From the NCBI GenBank assembly GCA_020726505.1, contig JAHLEZ010000012.1:930001-994000 (forward strand): a DNA stretch of 64,000 nt. Reading direction: 5' to 3'. This document shows positions 1 to 12,438 of this stretch, piece after piece (within the stretch, counting starts at the first letter, position 1; each line of letters opens with the position of its first letter). The notes below the pieces were generated by a model, which was given only the letters and a program-made list of their open reading frames with translations, ran no database searches and was not told the DNA's origin. This stretch comes from Leptodontidium sp. MPI-SDFR-AT-0119 (taxonomy: Eukaryota > Ascomycota > Leotiomycetes > Helotiales > Leptodontidiaceae). A program made the translations under genes and the position numbers.

Positions 1-822
1 AGAAAGCCGCAAGAATGGCGGCATTGTGGTGCGGTAACTTGCTGAGGATCAACGGGGAAGCGAGCATTCCATATCAAAATTCAACCTACTACACACATAC
101 TGACCAGTCCCGTTCGGTAGTCTATCTCCTCATCAACAACTTCGCTCTACCTCGCATGCGTGCATATCCGTGGTGGAAAAGATCTCATTTTTATTTTCGA
201 GGTGATGGTCCCAATTTCAGACCTTCGGAGAGCGATGATGTTGTCTTGAGCACGATAGGAGTTGGATTGGTTGGAGCAATCTTGTATGCAGCCATTGGAC
301 GCTTCGGGTTCCATACTGTGTTTCTCTTTTATGGAGCGCCTTGGCTGTGGACAAACCACTGGATCTGTATGTCATTTCCTTTTATTCTCCAATAGGGGAA
401 TTTGGGGTTTTCTTCTTCTTCTTCTTCTTCTTCTTCCCGGATCTTCAGCATGCTGACCTGTATATGCAACAGTGACAATAACCTTCCTGCAACACACCGA
501 CATGTCTCTGCCATACTACCCAAACAAGACTTGGTCCTTTCTTCGCGGGTGCGCCTCTACGATTGACCGAGACTTTGGCTTCATTGGTCGGAATTTGTTT
601 CATGGAGCTATCGAGTATCACGTCCTGCATCATCACGTTTGTAGGATTCCATTCTACCATGCCAAGGAAGCCTCGAATGCTATCCAAGCCGTGATGAAGT
701 CTCACTACAAAAGCGATATAAAGACGCCGTATCTGTGGGCATTCTGGAAGAACTACAATGAGTGCCGGTTTGTGGAAGAGAGGGATCCTGGTAGCGACAT
801 CTACTTCTTTGGGGCGAAGTGA
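1..822 (+). CDS. Delta-12-type fatty acid desaturase, C-terminal part (5' end outside window)
   Basis: This is the last part of a membrane-bound fatty acid desaturase of the oleate delta-12 (FAD2-like) type. These ER di-iron enzymes add a double bond to acyl chains. Exons read as 1-33, 121-366 and 473-822, with phases that agree across both introns. The joined protein carries hydrophobic segments, the conserved NHW followed by LQHTD, and the third histidine box as HVLHHH, followed by RIPFYHA, the family's typical C-terminal stretch. The first two histidine boxes must lie upstream of base 1. The second intron (367-472) holds a TTC microsatellite. The first intron (34-120) is inferred from a donor GTAACT and acceptor GTAG and is less sure than the second. 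Relatives include hydroxylases and acetylenases, so the exact chemistry cannot be read from this end alone. Confidence 0.85.
411..436. repeat. (TTC)n microsatellite inside desaturase intron
   Basis: About nine TTC units lie within intron 367-472. The tract is pyrimidine-rich but lies about 35 bases before the acceptor AG at 471-472. Confidence 0.9.
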
Positions 823-2144
823 AGTTCTCATCTGATGGACACACTGAGGATCAAGAATGGCGTCTGAAGTGTTGATATTACAATCAAAAATTTGTCCTTG
901 GGTTGGCTCCAGCGGCACAGAGGCGGTAGGGAAAGAAGGTCTCATCAACATAAAGGGATGAATACAGCAAAACTTAAACCTCAAGGTCAGATATCTTGTT
1001 ATATCGAGAAAGAAATATGAAATGCCAAGGCATGCTCCCTGAGGGCTAGAACTGGAGGGTGATTCTAGGTGTTGACTACTCGGCTTGGGTACGGGGTCCT
1101 CAGGATTATACCTGGACAACGACGTATTTCCAGAAGATTCCCATACTAATGATAAATATAAAGGTCACATTCCTGCACTGGTTCATCTATCCCAGGCCCG
1201 CATGCACAGCTATCGTGCTTTCTACTGTGTCATCATTCTGACTTCCGATCCCCAGTTTCTCTGTTACACTCATGTTTTTTCTGTCGAATCTCATATTTCA
1301 CCTCTTATCAATAGTTGATTTTCCCTCGCCACTTCAGCAACAGAGAGCACTTGTCTATCGGCATCAGTGTAGAACAGCAGAACAGAAACCACCAGCAAAG
1401 TTGGCCGAAAGAAGGAGCGGCGAGACTCGGCAAGATTAGATACCGGGAACACAAAGTCGAATCGACCAAACGAAATGCTTCAATTGCCAGATGAGTGGAG
1501 AGAAAGCTATGGTAAGCTAGGATACTGGCTGCCTCTTACTTCTTTATCAGAAGCTGCCCACTTCTGAGGTCGGTATCCAATCCACCCCACTCTTGAAGAT
1601 CAACATCCATACATCACTTCGAGATTTTGATCTGGCCACAAGACTACGCATCTAAGTAGTTAATCATTACATATTTGCGTGCCATGGAGCTACAGACGAA
1701 TTGATGCTTTCTGGGGTATCTGCAAGTGCGTGTAAATTCTATGCAAAGGTACTCATGTCAATGGTGTATCAGTCTCGGTCCGAAAGATACTATCTTGATA
1801 AAATTTCGAGGAAACATGATTGGTGCATGTCTAGTAACTAGCTACTGAAGTCGGTCAGCAATGTATACGTTCTGCTCGTCATGATATATTCTTTTACTTG
1901 GTCTGGACCAGTCCCGCACAAGCTTTCTACGCATGCATGCAAGCTTCGTTGAGCTGCATATCTACACCCTTGTGCCGCCCCGATAAGCTAGGATCTCTAA
2001 TTTTGTGACTTGCTAGTGATGGTAATCAGAAGCCAGCTCTTCATATATGCTGCAATGTCCCTTCGTTTCTCTTTGTGTTTTCCATCTTAACTTTTTGCGA
2101 GAGAGCTGTGATCAAAGCGATCCGGTACCACAACACCCTTCACA
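823..2144. other. Intergenic region, no gene seen
   Basis: This holds the desaturase 3' flank and the permease promoter. Reading frames here are short or are antisense shadows. No RNA gene or repeat stands out. Confidence 0.6.
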
Positions 2145-4086
2145 ATGGCCGATCCAGAAACCAAAGCCATCTCTACAGATGCGGAGGATACAACGTTGGA
2201 ACACATGGGCTACCAGCCCGGTACGCACAGCATTTAATTGATATCCGAGACATCTTCACTGACATTTTCGTACACAGAGCTCAAACGTTCCTTCGGTTTA
2301 ATTGGCATGATCGGCTTCTCGTTTTCTATCGTGACATGGTACGTTGTACTTCCATACAACTGATGATGGATGGCGAAAAAAACAAACGTGGCAAAGATGG
2401 GATGATGCTAACGGCAACCTGCAGTTGGAGTGCCCTTGGAGGAGTCCTCGTGACAGGAGTTAATGCTGGTGGACCCCCTGTCATGATCTGGGGCTGGTTG
2501 GGCATCTGTTGTGTTGCTTTGTGTGTCGCCTATTCGATGGCAGAGATGTGCTCGGAATATCCGGTTGCTGGAGGTAAGTGGAGTTTCTTGTCTGAGTAGA
2601 AGTTCTTCCTGGACTGGTCGAATCTCTGGAAATCCAATCTCAGGGTGCAAGAGAGTTGAATCTGACTTCCAATTTCTAGGTCAATACAGCTGGGTGTTCA
2701 TCTTGGCACCAAAAAGCATTCGCAGGCAATTCTCCTACCTGACGGGATGGTTTATGATTATCGGTAAGACTTCCCGACAACTCTTCTACCAAAAGACCCC
2801 TGCTGACTTTCACTTTCCTGTAGGATTACTTGCAGTTGGAGCCACGAACAGCTTCATCTGCGCTAACTTCATTCTCGGCCAAGCCAACCTGGTGAACCCA
2901 AGCTATGTGATAGAGAGATGGCACACCGTCCTAGTCGCATGGGCCGTCACCTTGTTTGCAGCTTTCATGAATCTCTGGGGATCAAGGGTATTGGATAAGC
3001 TATCAAAAGGATTCCTCGTTTTCAACATCGTCGCCTTCATTGTCACGATCACGACTATTCTCGCTTGTAATAAGAATAAACAGTCACCCTCGTTTGTGTT
3101 CAAGGAATTCCAGAATTTCACAGGGTTTGGAACTTCCATGGCTGGGATCATTGGGATCTTACAGCCTGGCTTTGGGATGTGTTGTTGTAAGTGTTTCTCT
3201 CAATAACCTAAACTCGCAAACTGACTTTTCAAAAGACGACGCCCCGGCACACATGACAGAGGAGATCAAGGATGCGAGTAAGCAAGCCCCGAGGGCTATC
3301 GTGCTATCCGTTTACCTTGGTGCCATTACTGGATTCATATTTCTGATCTCCGTTTGCTTCTGCATCGGGAATATCGACGAGGTAGCTTCGACATCTACAC
3401 TAGTCCCGCTAATCCAGATATACTTCGACTCCACTCAAAGCAACATCGGATCATGTTTCCTCGCTTCATTGATGGTCGTCATCGACATAGGTGCCGCAAA
3501 TGGTCTGCTCGCGGAAGGAGCTCGTTCTTTGTATGCGTTCGCTCGGGACGAAGGACTGCCATTCTCTTCATTCATCAGAAGAGTTGAACCGAAGCACCAC
3601 ATGCCAGTTGTTGCCATCGCTCTCGGAGCACTCATCCAGATGGCCTTCTGCAGTATATATTTCGGCACGGTTACGGGCTTTAATACCATCATCGCCATCG
3701 GTACGGAGGGCTTCTACCTCTCCTATGCCATGCCCCTCCTCGTCCGCTTGATCTCCTATTTCTCTGGAACCCATAGACAACTCACTGGACCATGGGCTAT
3801 GAGACCAGCTGTGTCTTTGACGCTCAACGCTATTGGCCTTACCTATCTGCTGTTTGCGTGTATCACGTTTAACTTCCCGTCCGTGTATCCTGTTACCAGC
3901 GAGAATATGAACTATACATCTGCGGCTGTTGGGGTTATCATGTTCATCGCTACCCTGACTTGGTTCACGACTGCGAAGAAGCAGTTTTCGGGCCCGGAGA
4001 TCCATATTGAAGGTATGGCAGATGCGGGAGCTCATGCGGTTGAGTTCGAGCAGGTTGGGAGGAACGAGGAGAAGTCTGCGTTGTAA
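2145..4086 (+). CDS. Amino acid/GABA/choline-type permease (APC superfamily)
   Basis: This is a plasma- or vacuolar-membrane transporter of the fungal GABA permease/choline transporter group (Uga4/Hnm1-like, APC superfamily), which imports amino acids, GABA or choline-like amines. Six exons were joined: 2145-2220, 2278-2338, 2425-2573, 2680-2763, 2824-3186 and 3236-4086, giving 527 aa. Every intron is GT-AG and the phases agree. The N-terminal FGLIGMIGFSFSIVT, then GGVLVTGV and GGPPVMIWGW, are the family's first membrane segments. YSMAEMCSEYPVAGGQYSW and CYDAPAHMTEEIKDASKQAP are diagnostic APC loops. About twelve hydrophobic segments are visible. Both ends are soluble, and the C-terminus ends in an acidic tail. 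The start is the first ATG that reads into the conserved exon 2. Substrate cannot be assigned from sequence alone. Confidence 0.9.
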
Positions 4087-5347
4087 GCTGTGGAGTTGGA
4101 ATCTCATGGGAAGGCACACATAATGCCTAGAACTATTTTAAGAATCCGTCAGATGTCTTCCAGCCGAGTCTGCACATTGAGAAGGTCATTTGGTTGCTAG
4201 GAAACATCTCCACTGATGTCCGGGATCAACCTGACTCCTGGGTGACAATTAGCAAACCATCATCATGCATCGCAATACTCCATCTGTAGGTCAACGCAAG
4301 TCCCTCTGCTGGAGGGAGATAATTATTTCGATCGATTCCTGATTTCAAGGGAAAGTCTGATATCTAATTTGTATCATTAGATAGAGTGTACTTGGGTAGA
4401 TTTTAACCCGTTGATAGTCGGTGATGGAACTGCTAGAATTGCAAAAGATGGAGATCGGCACACAAAACAGGGGAATCCGGATATCGATCTCAAATATGAT
4501 AAAGCGACACGTTGCGATTCAATATATTTCATAATGCAACATTATGTTTGGAGCCCCTGAGGTTGGGCCTGACCAAGAAAGCACCTGCAGACGTACATGT
4601 GCATTTTGCCGTGGTGCATGAACTGCTTCCAAGTCATGAATCCATCCATACAGGCACTTGGATTCTGGAACCAGTTGATCGCGTAATTGATACTAGGAGG
4701 AATTTAACCAGTAGCATTGATGATGTGAAGCCACGGATGCATTGCTCAGGAGAGACAGCTTCTCGTTTGTCAACGTAGATTCCACTGCATACTGCATACG
4801 AAGTAGAGTACAGTGCGGACTGAAGATTGACGCCCCCATTCATTCACATGTTTTTGGTGGTTGGCTGCGTTGCTGCTCCGACTCCCACCCCCTGCGCTAG
4901 GTCGAATTGGTTCAGCAACAACGATTAGGCCTCACCCCCAAGTCAACACCAAAAGGACATCGACACCGACATCGACAACCACAACGACGACCAGCGACAA
5001 CACCCTCCGGCATAGAGGGGCATTCGACCAACCCGGACACTAACACTACTACGACAATAGAGCTATTGTATTGCATTCCATTCCGATTTACAGCAGCTTC
5101 ACCACACTCCCACCGGCTGATCTATCACGAACAACTAAACACGACAATCCAAGCGCGCGGACCAGCTTATTCGAGGCAAGCACACCGCTACACCAGCACA
5201 AGATCACGAAGGAACACCGTCTGAGCGTACATAGGGGCCGTAGACAAAGCTCTCACCTCCTGAGAGGTATATTGGAAGCTGGGATATCTCGCAAATGCCA
5301 GCTTGCGCATAGCCAGCAATACACGGTAAACACCACCATCGTCGTCC
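4087..5347. other. Intergenic region and nudE leader
   Basis: The last 500 bases are ACC-rich and probably the promoter and 5' leader of nudE. Short frames from about 4860 onward lack a convincing ATG start or any family resemblance. Nothing else is recognised. Confidence 0.5.
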
Positions 5348-7220
5348 ATGGATGAGCCACCTTCGTCCCCTCCGACAGATCTGTCGTCCCCGGAGAGTGC
5401 GCTGGCATACTATAAATCGCAATACGAACAGCTCGAGCATGAACTAGCGGAATTCCAAGCCTCCAGTCAAGAACTGGAGGCTGAGTTGGAGAAGGATGTT
5501 GAGGCTGCCGAGAAGAGGGAGCGGGTACTGCAGGAGAAGGCCGAGAGCTTGGGATTTGAGGTCGAGGAGTGGAAGGTATGCTTAATCAAAAATTCCTGTT
5601 GATGCGCCATGCGAGTTGTTGATCTGACGTACCTTGCAGACCAAATACAAGCAGTCCAAGTCCGAGGCAAACACGGCGCAGAACACCCTCCAGAAGGAGA
5701 TCACCACACTTCGAGATACAAACCGCACGCTGCAACTGAGATTACGCGACATAGAAGTTCAGAACGATGATTTCGAGAGGCAAGCGAGGAACACTTCATC
5801 CTCGTTGGAGGATCTGGAGTCGAAGTACAATGTTGCAATCGAGAGGGCCGTTATGATGGAGGAGGAGATCAAAGTAGGAGAGCAAGAGCGAGAGAATCTG
5901 CGAATCGAAACCCAGCGCCTAAGAGACGAGCTATCAGATCTCAGGATAGAGGCAGAGATAATGCAAGACAAGCTCAGGAAACGACATGTCCCAAATATTG
6001 CCACGGATATTACTGCGCCAAACTCTCCTTCTTTGGGAGATTCTCCAACTTCTACCGCCTCTTCGCCCATGATCACAACTCCACCAGACACCAAGTCGAT
6101 TTCTACGACCGATACAGTATCCGACACTCCGACCCCTCCATCCCCACCTATCTCAGATGCCTCGGGCTCCGCAAAACGAATGCTCAAGACTCCTATGAAC
6201 CCACCGAAGAGCAAGATGAAGCTACCTTCTGGCGACTCGAGCACCACACCCAAACCCGCAGCACGATATCCATCAGGCAACCTCCGAAGCTCTAGAGGGC
6301 CTCCAGTCACTGCACCAACCAGTTCAACCCGTATGAGAAACGCGACTCCTGCTGTTATTCGGAATGCCAAAACGAAGGCACCAGCAACCCGAGGTCTGCC
6401 GAACTCGACGTCACTCACGCACATTCGAAGTCTTACAGCACAGATGCAGAGGTTGGAGCAACGGGTGCACTCTGCGCGATCGAAACTACCCGCACCAGTG
6501 AATACCCCACCACGAGCTTCCCCTCGAAACGGCTCTGCTTTGGGTCAAAATTACATGCCTTCTAGCGTTACAATAAGGAGTAGGAAGCGGACTGGTGGAA
6601 GCACGATAAGCAGTTCGTCTATGGCTCCGGAAGATACTCCACAGTCATCAACAAAGCACGTTGCAAGGTTATCTACCTCCGGAATCAGTAGATTGTCGTT
6701 CGGTCCACTTCCGAACCGCGAGAATAGTGACAGTAGACCCAGCAGCCGAGCGAGCACTACCAGCTATGTTCGACCAGATCGTCCTGCGAGTCGGACCGAG
6801 ATTGCACGCCCTGTGAGCCGAACTTCAATGTCAGGGGCTCGCACACCACTGGGACACTACTCGCAATCTTCGATTGCGGAATCTCGGAGACCAAGATCTA
6901 GTATTGGCGGCAACTATGGGGCATCACACGGCCACGGCCATTCCCAGAGCGTCTCACATATTGATCTTGATGAATCTCGAGAGCTGGACTTTGCAACCCC
7001 TAGCCGAAGGAATACATACGGCAAAGGAGAGCTAGAAAGCAGTGCCATCCCAGGTCCACCTGGACTAGCGAGACGGAAAAGTGGTCCACTTGGTTTGACA
7101 ACCTTACCCAGGAGAACAACCAGCGGAGGGCCAGCATCAAGAGATGGAGACAAGGCAGAAAGTGGTATGAAACCTCCTGGCCGACCAAGGAAGCTTTCTG
7201 GGGTGGGGGAAACCTATTAG
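5348..7220 (+). CDS. nudE: NudE/RO-11 nuclear distribution protein (dynein regulator)
   Basis: This is a NudE/Ndel1 family protein (ro-11 in Neurospora). It links LIS1 (NudF) to cytoplasmic dynein for nuclear migration along hyphae. Two exons, 5348-5575 and 5640-7220, encode 602 aa; the intron is GT-AG with phase 0. Residues about 15-190 form one long coiled coil with heptads such as [16 protein letters not shown] and [19 protein letters not shown], the dimerisation and LIS1-binding part. From about residue 195 on the protein is Ser/Thr/Pro/Arg-rich and probably disordered, with many SP/TP sites that could be phosphorylated. The length is typical for filamentous fungi. The start gives an acidic proline-rich N-terminus directly before the coiled coil, as in relatives. 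The identification rests mainly on the N-terminal coil. Confidence 0.85.
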
Positions 7221-10200
7221 AGGGATGAAATGGGCTGTACACTGAACTCTTTGCTTGCACTGCACGACCTTGTATACGAATTTATGACTCGGGGGAGGGA
7301 TGTTTACTTTGTTACTTTGTGGCTTGAGCATTGGTGCAACTGGCGTTTGTTGTTGTTGTCCTTCTACATACCTGTGCATTGCGAGATTAGGTGCATTTGC
7401 ATTATAGGAAGAAGGGAGGGAGGAATGATTGATGGATCGCTGGGTAGCTGTCTAGATGATTAGGCTAGCTACTCTTTGTTGGCTAGCTTAGATCAAGCTA
7501 ATTCTAAACGAAGAGATACTTTTTTAATGCTGAAGATTGAATTCTTGTTTTTTCAATCTGGTGATGAGATTCTAGCTAGTAAGCAAAGATTGGGAAGGTA
7601 TTCATCTAAGTAGTTGATCTAAGCTTGTAACTCTGAAATCGGTGTCAGTTTGTGTGTCTTGAGAATCCATCACCTAGTTTTCTCGCTTAATCCCTTTTTG
7701 GATATAAATAAATATTTCGGACAACTACTAATCATCTTTCCACAGCCAAGTGCTCATGGGAGTCTTTAATACCATACTCGCAGACAATTCTCCTATCTAA
7801 TATAATAAATATTATCCAAATGCTAATAATATCAAAGCCAAGATACTACGGAACCCCCTTCCCGCCGCCCCCAACCCGACACTCACTCACCCAGGCCAAA
7901 CTGCCCAAGTCTCAGTGAAATAATCTGCTTTCTCAATCTCCACGACCAATATCCCTCCCTCACCGCATTTTGCCACGAGAAATAGCCCCGAAATCCAGCC
8001 AGCAAATCAAATTCCACGCTTCGTTCATGGCAGGAGTATACCATCCATCTATCAGTTTCATACACAAGATCCAAGCCAAGGCAGGCTCGTAGCAAAGGAC
8101 TAAGGAGGGGGTGGGGAGGTGGGACGACGAGTGGCCAGCTGGCTCGGAGATTACTCCTAGGCCGTAGCTGTCTATCTGCTGGGGGTAGCGTAGTTGGGTT
8201 CGTCTGAGACTGGTATCTTGAGAGAGAACGAGTTGACGCATAGCTGGTCCAGATACATAGACGTGCTATGTATGGGAGAGGAAGAATGGAGAGGGTCCAC
8301 ACTTGGCTTTGGGGGGGAATGGACGCTGGATTTTCGGTTTGGAGCTGGGGTGGGGTTAGGGTGGGGTTGGATTTCCTGGCTGAGTAGGTGACTGAAGGTT
8401 GGAGTGGCAACGGACTGTGCTGAGTGCTACCCCCGAATATTGAATCTTGACGGCTATTTGTAGGGGTTTGAGAGTCATTCCTTTTTCTTTTGCTGAGAAA
8501 TGATAGTACGTGCATTGTAAATGAGTCGTTAGAGTATCTTTGTAAGGTCGTTGTTTGTAAGTGAATGACTATGCTGAGAGAGGCCACTGTTTGTCAGAGC
8601 CCTAGTGTGGATTAACAGTGGTGGAGAAGCGTTCGGTAGAACGACGGACTGGATTTTCTCTTGATTGAGGTACAAAGTTAGGGGAGGGAGATAGAGCTTT
8701 GAAGGGGACGGGGTCTGTTCCATGACCTCTTTCCTGATGGTGTCTTCCTCGCTAACGGAGAAACGTCCAGATTTTGATATGTAGGGGCTTCAGATAATCT
8801 GGAACACTTTCTGGGATGGGGTTGCGGCGAGAACAGTTCTAAGGGTTAGATGTTTGCTTTCTAGTTTATGCTATACCGTTATTAGCAGAGTTATATCGAG
8901 CTTTTGTTAGGATTGGATTTGAAAAAAAACTTGTATGTGGGCTCGTAGTCTTTTCAATGAACCCACTAGATGATGTATTTAGTCTGCAGGACAAATGAGG
9001 TCGTAAACCATCCGCGAATATTTGGGAGAGCTTCAGTTGTGATTGAATAGCACTTTTATCCCCGTCGAAAATGTTGCTGAGGTTCACCTTGGTGGTGAAG
9101 TAGTTAGAAGGATCCCTCGAGATGAGATTACTTCATACAAACCATGAGAGTGTGTATATCTAGACCTAGACTACTTAGCTGTAAATATCAAAGACAGTGA
9201 AATGATCCTCTCTAATCACCGCAATAGAATCAATGTAAGGTGAGAGAACACTTGGTTGACGAGAGTTGCTCTTGACTGGACACTCAAGAGACATCACTTC
9301 TGCGAACAAATCCGGGCAATTGCAAGGATGGGGTTGTTTTTCTTATCTTGGAAGTGAAGTCTAGAACCTGCTTTGATGATGCTGAGGGCTGAGATTTTGA
9401 CGGATACAATAGAGGGAAGGGCAGTCTAGGGTTCAGCTGGATTGTTTATCGCGCCAGGGGAAATGGTAATTCGAAGTTATCTCGCAAGATAGCGTCGAAT
9501 GCGCGATGTGAGACCACACACTTCAAGACGTTCGGGTAGTAGACGGGAGGAATGAGGAAGTGTTTATCTGATGCTCAGCTTGCTTCTTTTCTGTATCTAG
9601 TGAGTATTGTGCGGATTCTTCGTCTATCTCCCATCTGCAGTGGCTGCCGGAATAGATTTGCCGAAGAGTAGTTTGCAAGTGGCGCTGCTTTGTGGAAAGT
9701 TAAAGAGTACTCAGTGAAATAAGCATCGAGAAATGTCTATGAAATGATGAGATGACACTGTGACTGATGCAAATGTTTCTAAACAATTTTCCAAGAGGCT
9801 TGCTGATGGGTCTTGGCTATCGAGACCAAAGCTCGGGGCTGAAAGATAGGAGGATCCATGAGTTTTATATGCCCCTGATATTTCTTGCTGCAGAAGGAGA
9901 GAATGTATCCCGATTTGTCGGATGGCAGTATGGTATCTCGATTATTTGTTTGTAGTTCAAATAATCTTTTTTTCTTCCATACTCCTGGAATGATATCACA
10001 AGAATGAGAATGAAAAACACACAGCTCGCAGCAGCACTAAAAAGCCGGGGTAGATAATGCCCAATCAATAGAAGTCGCAGTTGCATATCAAGTAGCGCGA
10101 GATAAACATTAAATCGGTTTTAGCACAAGGAATTGACCGAGTAACCAAATCGCTAGTTCAGAGAAGCAAACCGTAGCCTCTCGCTTTGACTAAAGATACA

Positions 10201-11230
10201 CACATGCCAGTCAAGATATTCTTCAGCCCAGCCATAGAAGCCACAGCACCAGCCACAACCGCACTTCAATTTTGTAGTGATAATGGCGAAGCTATGCGAA
10301 CAAAGAAACAAAAGAAACACACACAAATAAAGTTTCTTTCTGTCTCACAACTGGCATCTAGAGTCCCGATTTTCAAGACCCCAAGATGCTGTTTTTAGAA
10401 ATATTGGTGGAAGTGAGATTGGGATGGGACTAGTACTAATTGGGAACGATAAGAGAGAGTACAGAACAAGAAAAGCCGCCGAAGCGAAGGAGGAGTGAGC
10501 TGAGCGAGCCGGACCTCCGTAAACAGTCCGTTCGCTTCGATTGTGATTTATTTATTTTTAATTTTTTTTATTATTCTGCCCATATAGAGATTGACAGGTT
10601 GCTGCTTCGCGCTCAGCCCGGTTATTTTCTTTCTGCTTCTTCCTGGGACTCTTCTTCCTTGGATGCATGTAATCTACGACGAACGTCCGATCTAGCGCCA
10701 CACCATGGAAGAAAGAAGAGCCGGATTGGGTTGTCTGTCAATTTTGACTGCGGTGCTTGTCAAGGGGAGGCCGAGATATTTGTAGATTTGACATAGGTAG
10801 GAAGGATGCAAAGCAGAGTACAGACCTGGCGGTGTGATCACCGAGTATAAAGTCTTGTGTAAGCTGAAGGAATGAAGGGTTAATCATTGAAAAGCCAGTC
10901 AGTGTCAATAGCTTCAATGGCAGACAGAGAAGAAGAAAAAAAGGTCCGGATGAAAGGAGTGAATGATAGATAAATGTTGGAAGCTTCCTGCATGCGATCC
11001 ATCCAGGTTGAAAGTTGGAAGATAATGCAAGACCATCAATTGGCAGAGATCGGTGCTTGGTTGTTCGGATGTGGAAATGCTGGATTCAGCAATCGGGCAA
11101 GAGTGGGTCCTTGCCGACATGTTGGGGAAGTTCCTTGAGGCGGAAAGATGCCGCCGCGCCTTGGACTTCGGCATGCGACTGGGATCGTGCAGGAAATCTG
11201 CGTCATGGATGGATGGAATGGAGTCCGGCC

Positions 11231-11304
11231 AGTGAATGAGGATGAGATGAGATGAGATGAGGACGAGGATGAGGATCGGTGGTGGGGATGGATGGATGGA
11301 TGAT
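11231..11304. repeat. (GATGA)n then (GGAT)n simple repeats
   Basis: Runs of GAGATGA-like pentamers at about 11238-11265 are followed by GGAT tetramers at about 11287-11304. They are upstream of ACC1. Confidence 0.75.
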
Positions 11305-11670
11305 TAACTGATGGATGGAGCTGATCGATCTGGATGGACTCTGGTGCGGTGCAGCCCGGGGACCGAATATTAGAACGATCAGAATAGAGCAGAATAGCCA
11401 TGGTTCCACGGATACTGGGACTTTCGGGACTTGTCTGGCCTGTAAGTACTACTCTACTGAGGACGGACAATCCCACTCAGCAAGCTACTCGAGTAGCACC
11501 AAGACACAGATGCCTGCAGATATCTAGAACGTCCATCCGACATCCTCCGTCGGTGTTTGACTGTGAAATACCTACAGTACCGTATGTACTGTACATACCT
11601 CCCTAGATCTTATCGAGACTGCAGGTGTGTAGGTACAGTAGATAGAGCTGCATAAATGCATCCTTTGCTG

Positions 11671-11699
11671 GGGATGGGATGGGATGGGATGGGATGGGA
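11671..11699. repeat. (GGGAT)n simple repeat
   Basis: Nearly six perfect GGGAT units lie about 0.75 kb before the ACC1 start. Confidence 0.9.
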
Positions 11700-12039
11700 C
11701 TTTGTGCAGATTAAGATTGTCGTTGAAATCTGTTGGAGATGGGCCAGACTACACCGGATCGGGCATGGGCTACTTGAGTTCGTTGGGTTGGGTCGCTCAC
11801 CGAATTGGAAGGCGGGTGGTGGTGGATGGTGGGCCCCAGCGATGGCTGTTGAGGAAAGCGGAGAGCAGAGTAGAGCAGAGCAGAGCGGCAGAGGTAGAGA
11901 GATCTGCTGCGCCAGACAAGGCTACTTACTGTAGCTAGCTAGGGGGTGGGTGGATGGGTGGATGGGTGAGTGACGGACAGCTAGCTGGAAGGAAGGATGG
12001 AAGGAGAAAGATTATTTCATAAACCCACCTCCACATCTG

Positions 12040-12190
12040 TACTCTGCTCTGTCTTAAACTACTCTCTCCCTCCCGTGTACAATTCCAAACCCTCTTCCTC
12101 CCTCAATCAAGAAATTCTTCATTCTCCCTCCTCCGGATTACCTCCGCCCATAACTTACTTGCCTTTTCAATTCTGCCTCAGTCGTTGATA
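12040..12190 (+). promoter_or_regulatory. Pyrimidine-rich promoter/leader tract of ACC1
   Basis: The plus strand is markedly CT-rich here (repeated CTCTCTCC, CCTCCC and TTCCTCC runs), 250-400 bases before the ACC1 ATG. Such tracts often precede transcription starts of strongly expressed fungal genes. The role is inferred. Confidence 0.4.
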
Positions 12191-12438
12191 CCCCCCCACA
12201 GCCTCCTCTCCTCGAGGTATCTAATTCGGCGCCCGTCTCAGATTCGGCGACTTTGAACGACCACCAGCTCCTCAGCCCCCCCGAATCCCCCTGCTACTCT
12301 ACCTTCGAAAGAAGATACATATAACACCAGGGCCAAGCAAGCAGATCACTTTGTACAGTTTTGGGATACAGCAATTCCTCGCATCACCACTGGCGACCTC
12401 CCTCTGTTCGCTCCTCCGCGAGCATTGATTTCTGCACC

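Larger units (their letters stand above)
7221..12438. other. 5.2-kb gap without a supported gene
   Basis: This is the longest gap in the window. A 234-codon minus-strand frame at 7883-8587 competes with other open frames over the same bases and resembles nothing I know. Several GATGA-, GGAT- and GGGAT-type simple repeats lie at 11.2-11.9 kb. The last few hundred bases are the ACC1 promoter and leader. Confidence 0.5.

Noticed and set aside
445..1119. 224-codon minus-strand frame
   Set aside because: Antisense to the desaturase coding exon and its 3' flank; a shadow frame.
1640..7620. Shared CATCTAAGTAGTT at about 1650 and 7604
   Set aside because: A 13-base match without inverted ends or flanking duplications; chance is likely.
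7883..8587. 234-codon open frame on the minus strand
   Set aside because: A second minus-strand frame over 7960-8241 looks equally protein-like, neither shows a known motif, and no splice pattern supports either.
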